Assembly (NCBI GenBank): GCA_002408105.1 | Contig: DHQM01000171.1 | Location: 591-10,977, forward strand | Origin: Gammaproteobacteria bacterium UBA5338 | GTDB taxonomy: Bacteria; Pseudomonadota; Gammaproteobacteria; Pseudomonadales; UBA5862 | Length of the DNA stretch: 10,387 nt | Reading direction: 5' to 3' | Shown here: positions 1 through 6,558 of the stretch, piece by piece | How the letters are laid out: each line of letters opens with the position of its first letter | How positions within the stretch are numbered: position 1 is the stretch's first letter | Notes under the pieces: generated by a model | Told to the model about the DNA's origin: nothing | What the model saw: only the letters and a program-made list of their open reading frames with translations | Databases searched by the model: none | Program-made: the position numbers and the translations under genes

Positions 1-1088
1 CCCAGTGCGAACAGGGCCGCACTGCCAAGTAGCGCATCCTGACTCTGGCTGATGTAAATCAAGGCGCCGGCCAAGGGGGCGGAAACGCAAGGCGAGACCA
101 CCAGGGTGGAGAGCACCCCCATGGCGGCTGCCCCGGCGAGGCTGCCGCCGCGCTGCTGGCGACTCCATCCATCCACCCGGTGGCGCCACGCCGCTGGCAT
201 CTGCAACTCGAACAGGCCGAACAGTGAGGCTGCGAACACCACAAAGAGCGCGGCGAAAGGAACGAGAAACCAAGGCGATTGAAGTCTGGCCTGAAGGTTC
301 AGGCTCGCACCGAACAGCGCCATCAGCAGGCCCATCAGTGCGAGTGCGGCGGACATCGACAGCACATAGGCGCCCGCGAGTGCCCAGGCGCGTGGTCGAC
401 CCGGCGCGGTGCCTGCTCCGAGCACAATGCTGCTGAGGATGGGCACCATGGGCAGTACGCAGGGCGTGAACCCGAGCCCTAAGCCAGCGATCAAAAACAC
501 CGCCAGAGCGGCCAACAGGGGTTGATTGTCGAGAGTTTGGGCCATGCGCCCGCTGGCGCCGGCAGGCCTGAGCGGGGTCGCAGCGTTTTCTGCGACAGGG
601 GGTGGTGTCTTTCCAGCAGCAAGCTGGACCCTGGTGGGTGGGTAACAGAGCCCGGCGCTGGCGCAGCCCTGGAACTCGACCGCGAGCGCAGCGCCATCAA
701 TGCCCGCCCCTTGGACCGGGATGTCGATGGAGAAGTCGCTCTCGAAGACCTCGACAGCTCCAAAGTACGGGTCATCCTTGGTGCGGGCGCCTGGAAAGGC
801 GGGCACGCCGAGCTGCATGTCCGGTGGGCTCACTGGCTCAATGGTGAGGCGGTCTTTATAGAGGTAGTAGCCTGGCGCGATGGTCCAGTCGATGCGCAGG
901 GCGCCTTCGATCAGGACAAGCCGCGCCTGGAAGGCTTCGTGAACGGGCAGAAACCGCGATGGCTCTCCGGCCAAGGCCTGCAGCGCTTGAACGTCGGGCG
1001 GGGTGGTCAGATCATCCGCATGGGCCAAAGGGACCATACACAAAAGGGTCAGGAGGGTCCCGCGGAGCAGTCGCTGGATGTTGGACAT
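1..1088 (-). CDS. dsbD: Thiol:disulfide interchange protein DsbD, N-terminal part (cut by window edge)
   Basis: DsbD carries electrons from cytoplasmic thioredoxin across the inner membrane to periplasmic partners such as DsbC and the cytochrome c maturation thioredoxins. An open frame runs from an ATG at 1088 to base 1 without a stop, giving 362 residues. Residues 1-24 look like a Sec signal peptide ending AHA. Residues 25 to about 165 form the periplasmic domain, with the redox pair C142/C148 in FQGCASAGLCYPP. Hydrophobic segments follow at about 191-223, 235-262, 273-294 and 320-347. They carry the transmembrane redox cysteines C210 (FTPCVLPM) and C334 (SPCVSAP), equivalent to E. coli mature C163 and C285. 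The remaining membrane helices and the C-terminal thioredoxin domain lie beyond the window. No clear Shine-Dalgarno sequence precedes the ATG, so the start rests on the signal peptide. Expression is divergent from the DUF2333 gene. The family call is very secure. Confidence 0.95.
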   Translation of the reverse strand, partial: MSNIQRLLRGTLLTLLCMVPLAHADDLTTPPDVQALQALAGEPSRFLPVHEAFQARLVLIEGALRIDWTIAPGYYLYKDRLTIEPVSPPDMQLGVPAFPGARTKDDPYFGAVEVFESDFSIDIPVQGAGIDGAALAVEFQGCASAGLCYPPTRVQLAAGKTPPPVAENAATPLRPAGASGRMAQTLDNQPLLAALAVFLIAGLGLGFTPCVLPMVPILSSIVLGAGTAPGRPRAWALAGAYVLSMSAALALMGLLMALFGASLNLQARLQSPWFLVPFAALFVVFAASLFGLFELQMPAAWRHRVDGWSRQQRGGSLAGAAAMGVLSTLVVSPCVSAPLAGALIYISQSQDALLGSAALFAL

Positions 1089-1203
1089 AGGTGTCGCTGG
1101 TTGGCGGGCGCTGGCTTCTTGCGCCCAGGGAGACGGGCATCGTGCGCAATGCAAATGGTACCAAAGCCCAAGTGAAGAAACAGTTGCCTTACGAAGGTAG
1201 TTT

Positions 1204-1257
1204 GTGAACCATGAGGGCGCCGGTTTCGGGCCCCGCTAGAGGGTGAACCTGTGAACC
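1204..1257. repeat. Three GTGAACC heptamers in the dsbD/DUF2333 divergent intergenic region
   Basis: The heptamer GTGAACC occurs at 1204-1210, 1243-1249 and 1251-1257. The last two are separated by one base, giving an 8-bp period. They lie in the 238-bp region between the divergent starts of dsbD and the DUF2333 gene, where a regulator of either gene could bind. No regulator family is suggested by the motif, and no confident promoter is visible in this stretch. It may be coincidence. The repeats themselves are certain; a role is not. Confidence 0.3.
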
Positions 1258-1326
1258 GCGGCACGGGGTTCGGGTCTGCGTGTGATCGGCTCGGTGCATC
1301 GATAGGCAACGCGGTTGGTGGATGAC

Positions 1327-2316
1327 ATGAACATGGCAGGCGGGAAGCGACTCTGGATGGGCCTTGGCGGCGCGGCGGTTGGCGTGCTGGTGGTGGTGTT
1401 GTTGGGCCTTTCATGGCTCTGGAGCCGAACGCCTGCCGTCTTCAGCGTGACGGCAGGTCCGGATGGTGTGGGCTCGGGGGTGACCGGGCAAGTGGTGAGT
1501 GCCACCTTGATTCGGGTCGGTGAAACCCTGCTTGACAAGCCAGGCGGCTACATCAGCAATGACCTGCTACCCCCTGGGGTGTGGCTGGACAACATCAGCA
1601 ACTGGGAGTTCGGTGTGCTGACCCAGGTGCGCGACCTGTCCGAAACGATGCGCGAGACGTTCAGCCGCTCGCAGTCGCAGTCGGTCGAGGACCCGGACCT
1701 GGTCATCGCTGAGCCGCTGTTCAAGTTCGACAGCGAAAGCTGGATGCTGCCCGCGACCGAGTCCGAATACCGCAAGGCGCTTCGTGCGCTGGAGCGCTAC
1801 CACCGCCGCTTGGCGGACCCAGGCGCGACCCAGGCACAGTTTTACGCCCGCGCAGACAACCTGGAGCTGTGGCTCGTGACCGTGGAGACCCGGCTGGGTA
1901 GCCTCTCGCAGCGCCTTGCCGCGAGCGTCGGTCAGCGCCGCTTCAACACCGACCTGGCGGGAGAAGCTGGGGCCCGGCAGTCCACCCGGTCGCCGGATGA
2001 ACTGCGGGTAAAAACGCCCTGGCGGGAGATCGACGACGTGTTCTTCGAAAGTCGCGGCGCGGCTTGGGCCCTGCTGCATTTTCTGCGCGCAATCGAAGTG
2101 GACTTTGCCGAGGTGCTGGACAACAAGAACGCCCGCGTGAGTCTGCGGCAGATCATCCGCGAATTGGAGGCCACCCAGGCGCCGATCGCCAGTCCGGTCA
2201 TTCTGAACGGAGGGGGGTTTGGCCTGTTCGCCAACCATTCCTTGGTGATGGGCTCATATATCGGCCGCGCCCATGCGGCCATCATCGACTTGCGTCAGTT
2301 GTTGGCCCGAGGGTGA
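1327..2316 (+). CDS. DUF2333 family inner-membrane-anchored protein, function unknown
   Basis: I recognise this as a DUF2333 protein by its characteristic blocks. These are a TLLDKPGGYISND segment, a PPGVWLDN segment, the FSRSQSQSVEDPD stretch, FYARADNL, SLSQRLAASVGQRR and, near the end, SLRQIIRELEATQ and FANHSLVM. With the ATG at 1327 it has 329 residues. One hydrophobic segment at about residues 9-31 is followed by a long, mostly helical soluble part, so an N-terminal membrane anchor with a periplasmic body is likely. GGTGGA at 1317-1322 supports ATG 1327. GTG 1318 or ATG 1333 are possible alternatives. To my knowledge the family has no established biochemical role and occurs mainly in Gammaproteobacteria. 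It stands alone here, divergent from dsbD and convergent with the glutamate-synthase-like gene, so the neighbours give no functional hint. Confidence 0.88.
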   Translation: MNMAGGKRLWMGLGGAAVGVLVVVLLGLSWLWSRTPAVFSVTAGPDGVGSGVTGQVVSATLIRVGETLLDKPGGYISNDLLPPGVWLDNISNWEFGVLTQVRDLSETMRETFSRSQSQSVEDPDLVIAEPLFKFDSESWMLPATESEYRKALRALERYHRRLADPGATQAQFYARADNLELWLVTVETRLGSLSQRLAASVGQRRFNTDLAGEAGARQSTRSPDELRVKTPWREIDDVFFESRGAAWALLHFLRAIEVDFAEVLDNKNARVSLRQIIRELEATQAPIASPVILNGGGFGLFANHSLVMGSYIGRAHAAIIDLRQLLARG

Positions 2317-2326
2317 GGTTGGCCCG

Positions 2327-3814
2327 TCACTGGCGCATTGCATGCACCGAGCGAATCGGTTGCGAGAGGCCGGCACCGGTGACCCAGCGAACCTGATCGG
2401 GTGTCAGTTGCCTCGGGTCTTCGACGCCGCAGGCGTGGGCAATGACCCCGACCTCTCGCTCCACGTTGTTGGCGTAGTGGGCGACGCGCTCAGCTTTGTT
2501 GGCGGGTACCAGCCCCCTTTGCAGCCGCGGATCGTGTGTCGTCACCCCGGTTGGACAGGTGTTGCGGTTGCACTGCATCGCCTGGATGCAACCGAGGGCA
2601 AACATGAACCCGCGTGCGCTGACGACAAAGTCTGCCCCCATCGCCAATGCCCAGGCCGCCCGAGCGGGGTGAACCAGCTTGCCGGCCGCGATGACCCGAA
2701 CGCGGCCGTGCAGTCCGTGGCGAGTCAAGATGTCGACAACCAGCGGCAAGCTCTCACGGATCGGCATGCCCATGTGGTCCATGAGGCTCTGGGGCGCAGC
2801 CCCGGTGCCGCCGTCGCCGCTGTCAACAGTGAAAAAGTCCGGGGCGCTTGCCGTTCCCCTGGAGTGCACAGTTTGGCACAGCTCCTCGACCCAGGCCGCT
2901 GTGCCAATGCACGCCTTGATCCCGACCGGTTTTCCGGTGAGATCGCGCACCCGCGCCACCAGGTCGAGCAGTGCCCCGACTGAGCGTGCGTCCGACCGGC
3001 CGTTGGGGCTGATGGAATCCGAGTGCGGAGCGATGCCCCGTATTCGGGCGATTTCGGGCGTGACTTTGGCAGCCGGCAGAATGCCCCCCTTGCCGGGTTT
3101 CGCGCCCTGGCTGAGTTTGATCTCGAACATCTTGATGCGTGGCTCGCGTGCCAGCTCAGCCAGTCGGTCGTCGTCCAGCGCGCCGAGGCTGTCTCGGGCG
3201 CCGTAATTGGCTGTGCCGATCTGAAACACCAGATCGCACTCGCCCTCCAGGTGGTACGGGGAAAGCCCGCCTTCCCCCGTGTTGAGCCAGCAGCCTGCCT
3301 TGGCAGCGCCGCGCGACAACGCTTGGACCGCCGGTTTCGATATGGCGCCATAGCTCATGCCGGAAATGTGAAAGAAACGGCCGACCACATAGGGATGGGC
3401 GCATTGAGGGCCGATGGTCACAGGCGATCCAGCGACGAGCTGCTGTTCCAGGGCTGGAAACGCGCTGTTGAGAAAAAAGAAGCTGCCGTCGGCAAAGTTG
3501 TTGAACGTTGAGCCGAAAGCGCCGGTGTTGTCGAGATTTTTCGCGGCCCGGTACGCCCAGGTGCGCTCCGCGCGGTTGAAGGGGAGTTCTTCGCGGTCCA
3601 TGGCGAAGAAGTACTGGCGAAAAAACTCGCCCAGGTGCTCAAACCCGTACCGAAATCGCCCCAATACCGGAAAATTGCGCCGCACCGCATGGCGTGTCTG
3701 CCGGCGGTCCACCACAAACCACACCAGGGTGGTAAGGGTGAGACCAACCAAGCCGCACAGCACGATGGTCGCCAGAACCCCTGGCACGAACAACAGCCAT
3801 TCCTGTGTTAGCAT
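2327..3814 (-). CDS. Membrane-anchored FMN-binding glutamate synthase family protein (GltB-like central domain)
   Basis: This 495-residue protein matches the FMN/synthase domain of glutamate synthase but has no N-terminal glutaminase domain. Residues 7-35 form a transmembrane helix followed by RR-rich sequence, suggesting a membrane-anchored cytoplasmic enzyme. Synthase-domain signatures are GMSYGAISKPA, TGEGGLSPYH, KLSQGAKPGKGG (the usual glutamate synthase QGAKPGEGG element) and SGDGGTGAAP. Cysteines C409, C415 and C420 are spaced C-x5-C-x4-C, as in the 3Fe-4S site of GltB. Stand-alone proteins of this type are widespread, but their reaction is generally not established. Without a glutaminase domain the protein would need ammonia or a partner, or would act on another amino acid. 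The start at 3814 is supported by a very strong ribosome binding site. A TATACT hexamer on the minus strand at 3864-3859 could be a -10 element, but I see no matching -35. It ends 10 bp from the convergent DUF2333 stop. Confidence 0.9.
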   Translation of the reverse strand: MLTQEWLLFVPGVLATIVLCGLVGLTLTTLVWFVVDRRQTRHAVRRNFPVLGRFRYGFEHLGEFFRQYFFAMDREELPFNRAERTWAYRAAKNLDNTGAFGSTFNNFADGSFFFLNSAFPALEQQLVAGSPVTIGPQCAHPYVVGRFFHISGMSYGAISKPAVQALSRGAAKAGCWLNTGEGGLSPYHLEGECDLVFQIGTANYGARDSLGALDDDRLAELAREPRIKMFEIKLSQGAKPGKGGILPAAKVTPEIARIRGIAPHSDSISPNGRSDARSVGALLDLVARVRDLTGKPVGIKACIGTAAWVEELCQTVHSRGTASAPDFFTVDSGDGGTGAAPQSLMDHMGMPIRESLPLVVDILTRHGLHGRVRVIAAGKLVHPARAAWALAMGADFVVSARGFMFALGCIQAMQCNRNTCPTGVTTHDPRLQRGLVPANKAERVAHYANNVEREVGVIAHACGVEDPRQLTPDQVRWVTGAGLSQPIRSVHAMRQ

Positions 3815-3820
3815 CGACCG

Positions 3821-3828
3821 CCTCCTCC
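3821..3828 (-). promoter_or_regulatory. Strong Shine-Dalgarno site of the glutamate-synthase-like gene
   Basis: Read on the minus strand this is GGAGGAGG, ending 6 nt before the ATG at 3814. It is the best ribosome binding site in the window and fixes the start codon. Confidence 0.85.
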
Positions 3829-3912
3829 GCCCGCCAATCTGTAGTTACAGCGTCGCGCAGTATAGCGAGCGCGCCGGGCATGGGTGGGTAGGCGTCAACA
3901 GGTCCCCAGGAA

Positions 3913-4728
3913 ATGCGGCTGGTTTCTTTCAACGTCAATGGCGTGCGCGCGCGCCCTCACCAACTCCAACGTCTCGTGGAGGGTCTGAGGCCCGATGTCA
4001 TCGGTCTGCAAGAGACCAAGGTGGCGGACGATCAATTTCCGCGCGAAGCGATCGAATCGCTGGGGTATGAGGCGCACTACCACGGCCAAAAAGGCCACTA
4101 TGGGGTCGCTCTGTTAAGTCGGGTACCTGCCCAGCAGGTGCAATGCGGCTTTCCGAACGATGGCGAGGACGCGCAACGCCGAATCATTCACGGCGCCTTT
4201 CTGTTGGCCGACGGCGCGGTGGTGCACGTGGCCAATGGCTATTTTCCTCAAGGCGAAAGCCGAGCGCATCCGATCAAGTTTCCAGCCAAGCAAAAATTTT
4301 ATGCCGACCTTGTGGCGTATCTCGGTCCCCGGGTGGGGCGCGGCGAGCACTGGGTGGTCATGGGGGACTTCAACATCTCTGCCACGGACCTCGACATTGG
4401 TATTGGTGAGGAAAACCGCAAGCGGTGGTTGCGAACGGGAAAATGCAGTTTTCTGCCAGAGGAGCGGGGTTGGTTTCAATCGCTCCTGGAGCTTGGGTTT
4501 CAGGACAGTTATCGGCTGCTGTATCCAGATGTTTCGGATCGCTTCAGCTGGTTCGACTACCGCAGTGGTGGCTTCGAGCGCGATCCCAAGCGGGGCTTGC
4601 GTATTGATGGCATCTTGGTTTCCGACGGGCTGGCAGGTCGCGTAGTCGGCGCTGGAATCGACTATGAACTGCGCGCGATGGAGCGCCCGTCAGACCACTG
4701 TCCGGTTTGGTGTGACCTTGGTGTTTAA
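3913..4728 (+). CDS. xthA: Exodeoxyribonuclease III (class II AP endonuclease)
   Basis: ExoIII cuts DNA 5' of abasic sites and degrades 3' ends of duplex DNA in base excision repair. The 271-residue product aligns along its whole length with E. coli XthA (268 aa). It carries the metal and catalytic residues N7, E34 (LQETK), Y110 (NGYFPQG), D152 and N154 (GDFNIS), D232 (LRIDG) and H262 (PSDH). Long stretches such as [19 protein letters not shown] are nearly invariant between this type and E. coli, so this is the E. coli-type enzyme rather than the ExoA/Neisseria subgroup. The ATG at 3913 follows AGGAA with almost no spacing, so initiation may be weak, but the conserved N-terminus [10 protein letters not shown] starts exactly here. 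It is divergent from the glutamate-synthase-like gene across a 98-bp spacer and is followed by a separate rplM promoter. Confidence 0.97.
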   Translation: MRLVSFNVNGVRARPHQLQRLVEGLRPDVIGLQETKVADDQFPREAIESLGYEAHYHGQKGHYGVALLSRVPAQQVQCGFPNDGEDAQRRIIHGAFLLADGAVVHVANGYFPQGESRAHPIKFPAKQKFYADLVAYLGPRVGRGEHWVVMGDFNISATDLDIGIGEENRKRWLRTGKCSFLPEERGWFQSLLELGFQDSYRLLYPDVSDRFSWFDYRSGGFERDPKRGLRIDGILVSDGLAGRVVGAGIDYELRAMERPSDHCPVWCDLGV

Positions 4729-4741
4729 GGGTCGAGCAGGC

Positions 4742-4770
4742 TTGTCATGTCTGCGGGCTTTCGGTAGCAT
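4742..4770 (+). promoter_or_regulatory. Sigma-70-type promoter for rplM-rpsI
   Basis: TTGTCA at 4742-4747 (5 of 6 to consensus) and TAGCAT at 4765-4770 (4 of 6) are separated by exactly 17 bp. The predicted start near 4777 gives a leader of only about 33 nt before rplM. This is the best promoter match I found in the window. Confidence 0.6.
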
Positions 4771-4809
4771 TCGCGCTCCTTTTTGGACTGCTTGTTAGAG
4801 GCGCGGGCG

Positions 4810-5238
4810 ATGAAGACCTTCAGTGCGAAGCCAGACGAGGTGCGCAGGGAGTGGCTCTTGGTGGATGCCGAGGGCAAAACCCTGGGCCGACTGGCGACCG
4901 AGATTGCTGTTCGCCTGCGCGGCAAGCACAAAGCGGTGTACACGCCCCATGTCGACACGGGTGACTACATCGTGGTGATCAATGCGGAAAAGGTCGCGGT
5001 TACGGGGCGCAAACGCAGCGACAAGATGTACCATCGCCACACCGGCTACCCTGGCGGGCTGAGGTCGATGTCTTTTGAGAAGCTGATCGACAAGGCGCCC
5101 GAGCAGGTGATCGAAACCGCTGTGAAGGGAATGCTGCCCAAGAACCCGCTGGGCCGCGCAATGGCGAAGAAACTGAAAGTGTACGCAGGGGAAACCCATC
5201 CCCACAGCGCCCAGCAGCCCAGGCCCGTGGACCTCTAG
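4810..5238 (+). CDS. rplM: 50S ribosomal protein L13
   Basis: L13 is an early-assembly protein of the large subunit that binds 23S rRNA. The 142-residue product has the full family length and the typical sequence: MKTFSAKP at the start, VVDAEGK-type and GRLATEIA blocks, [30 protein letters not shown] and [13 protein letters not shown], ending in the HPHSAQQP tail. An in-frame upstream TTG at 4783 would add nine residues, but family members begin at [13 protein letters not shown] at 4797-4801 supplies a modest ribosome binding site. It is followed after 45 bp by rpsI in the usual two-gene operon. In E. coli L13 is reported to repress its own operon; the short leader here leaves little room for a complex binding structure. 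Confidence 0.99.
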   Translation: MKTFSAKPDEVRREWLLVDAEGKTLGRLATEIAVRLRGKHKAVYTPHVDTGDYIVVINAEKVAVTGRKRSDKMYHRHTGYPGGLRSMSFEKLIDKAPEQVIETAVKGMLPKNPLGRAMAKKLKVYAGETHPHSAQQPRPVDL

Positions 5239-5283
5239 GGCCAGGTCGGACACCCATCGACTGGATTAGGATTCGGCAACATC

Positions 5284-5676
5284 ATGGCCCAAACTCAATA
5301 CTATGGCACCGGTCGGCGCAAGACCTCGACCGCCCGTGTGTTTCTGACCTCTGGCAGTGGCAGCATCACGGTCAATGACCGCCCCTTGGACGGCTATTTC
5401 GGGCGTGAAGTTGCCCGGATGATCGTTCGCCAGCCTCTGGAGCTGACCGATACAGCAGGTCGGTTTGACGTTCGCGTAACGGTCAAAGGTGGCGGTGGGT
5501 TTGGTCAGGCTGGGGCAATTCGGCATGGCATTGCTCGGGCGCTCCTCGAATACGACGAATCCCTGCGTGGATCGCTGCGCGGTGCAGGCTTTGTCACCCG
5601 AGACGCCCGTGAAGTGGAGCGGAAAAAAGTTGGCTTGCGCAAGGCGCGCAAGCGTCCGCAGTACTCGAAGCGCTGA
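5284..5676 (+). CDS. rpsI: 30S ribosomal protein S9
   Basis: S9 sits in the head of the small subunit, and its C-terminal tail reaches the P-site tRNA. The protein has 130 residues, the same length as E. coli S9. It starts [21 protein letters not shown], has the [19 protein letters not shown] block, and ends in the KRPQYSKR tail whose terminal arginine contacts tRNA. AGGA at 5268-5271 is the nearest ribosome binding site, 12 nt upstream, somewhat far. It is the last gene of the ribosomal operon, which closes with a strong terminator about 50 bp downstream. Confidence 0.99.
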   Translation: MAQTQYYGTGRRKTSTARVFLTSGSGSITVNDRPLDGYFGREVARMIVRQPLELTDTAGRFDVRVTVKGGGGFGQAGAIRHGIARALLEYDESLRGSLRGAGFVTRDAREVERKKVGLRKARKRPQYSKR

Positions 5677-5724
5677 CTGGCCGTTTGGCGCGGGTTCGCT
5701 CCGCCGCAACTTCGGGAAATCAAG

Positions 5725-5760
5725 AAAACGCCCAGCAGGTTCGCCGCGGGCGTTTTTTTT
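5725..5760 (+). terminator. Intrinsic terminator of the rplM-rpsI operon
   Basis: AAAACGCCC (5725-5733) pairs with GGGCGTTTT (5748-5756), and eight T residues run from 5753 to 5760. The 14-nt apical part can fold further into a small stem capped by a TTCG tetraloop. This is a textbook rho-independent terminator, and it separates the ribosomal operon from petABC. Confidence 0.92.
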
Positions 5761-5796
5761 GGCCCTGATTTGCGGACGACCGAGTGCCACGCTCAG

Positions 5797-5825
5797 TTGT
5801 CCGTTCGTGTAAATATCATTACCAT
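5797..5825 (+). promoter_or_regulatory. Possible petABC promoter in an AT-rich patch
   Basis: TTGTCC at 5797-5802 (4 of 6) and TACCAT at 5820-5825 (4 of 6) are 17 bp apart. They lie in an unusually AT-rich stretch downstream of the rpsI terminator. Because that terminator is strong, petABC should have a promoter in 5761-5967, and this is the best candidate I see. Neither hexamer is a close match. Confidence 0.35.
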
Positions 5826-5909
5826 TCGCCCGGTTTTTGGCGGCTGCCAGAAGGTGGGGCAAACACGGCGATGGCCCTGCTCAGGCAGCGACGCATGCCT
5901 CTTGCTGGC

Positions 5910-5921
5910 CATTGCGCAATG
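5910..5921. other. 12-bp perfect palindrome upstream of petA
   Basis: CATTGCGCAATG reads identically on both strands and lies 46 bp before the petA start. It could be an operator half-site pair or a small leader hairpin, but it is short and may be chance. Its right part, TGCGCAATG, also occurs at 1143-1151 upstream of dsbD. Confidence 0.25.
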
Positions 5922-5967
5922 AAGTCGGTTGGCCGCGCCCTGGTCGACCGCAATGGGAAGGTGACAG

Positions 5968-6558
5968 ATGAGTGAAGACAGCGTGAACTCGGGGCGGCGG
6001 CGATTCCTGGTAGGCGCGACCTCTGTGGTCGGTGCCGTGGGAGCGGTCGGTGCTGCGGTGCCTTTTATCGGATCCTGGAACCCGAGTGCCAAAGCCAAAG
6101 CGGCCGGAGCACCCGTCCAATTGGACCTGGGCAAACTCGAGCCTGGCCAGATGGTGGTCACGGAGTGGCGAGGCAAGCCGGTGTTCGTCGTCTACCGCAC
6201 GCAGCGCATGCTCGACCTGGTGCAGGAAGAAACCGCGGTGCTGGCAGACCCCGACAGTTCCGCGTCGGAGCAGCCGGACTATGCAGAGGGCCCCTACCGC
6301 GCAATCAAGCCGGAGTTTCTCGTGGTTCTGGGTGTGTGCACCCATCTTGGCTGCTCGCCCAAATATCGACCTGAAGTGGCGCCCGCTGACCTCGGTAGTG
6401 CTTGGCAAGGGGGCTTCTTTTGTCCCTGTCACGGCTCGCGCTTCGACTTGTCGGGTCGGGTCTATAAAGGGGTGCCGGCGCCCACCAACCTCACGGTGCC
6501 TCCGTACACGTACCTGAGTGACAACGTGGTATTGATCGGTTCCGAGGAGGCTGCGTAA
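5968..6558 (+). CDS. petA: Ubiquinol-cytochrome c reductase iron-sulfur (Rieske) subunit
   Basis: This is the Rieske 2Fe-2S subunit of the bc1 complex; it takes the first electron from quinol at the Qo site and passes it to cytochrome c1. The protein has 196 residues. A twin-arginine motif (GRRRFL, residues 9-14) precedes a hydrophobic anchor at about 15-36. Cluster-binding box 1 is CTHLGC (ligands C124, H126) and box 2 is CPCHGS (ligands C152, H155), with the disulfide pair C129/C154. The position two after S157, usually Tyr in mitochondrial-type proteins, is Phe (F159). The PAPTNL hinge-side motif and PPY follow. GGAAGG at 5956-5961 is a good ribosome binding site. The stop overlaps the petB start as TAATG, so the two are translationally coupled. 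Confidence 0.98.
   Translation: MSEDSVNSGRRRFLVGATSVVGAVGAVGAAVPFIGSWNPSAKAKAAGAPVQLDLGKLEPGQMVVTEWRGKPVFVVYRTQRMLDLVQEETAVLADPDSSASEQPDYAEGPYRAIKPEFLVVLGVCTHLGCSPKYRPEVAPADLGSAWQGGFFCPCHGSRFDLSGRVYKGVPAPTNLTVPPYTYLSDNVVLIGSEEAA

Noticed and set aside
522..1175. 217-codon plus-strand open frame opposite dsbD
   Set aside because: The minus strand encodes continuous DsbD with signal peptide and redox cysteines; the plus frame has no recognisable homology.
2273..2983. 236-codon plus-strand open frame opposite the glutamate-synthase-like gene
   Set aside because: It lies almost wholly antisense to a clearly conserved gene, has no recognisable domain, and is what GC-rich codon bias produces on the opposite strand.
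4777..4809. Structured L13 autoregulatory leader upstream of rplM
   Set aside because: The predicted leader is only about 33 nt and I see no stable stem in it; autoregulation by L13 remains possible from family knowledge but is not visible.
5784..5975. Small 63-codon open frame between rpsI and petA
   Set aside because: No recognisable sequence, no ribosome binding site, and it overlaps the putative petA promoter and leader.
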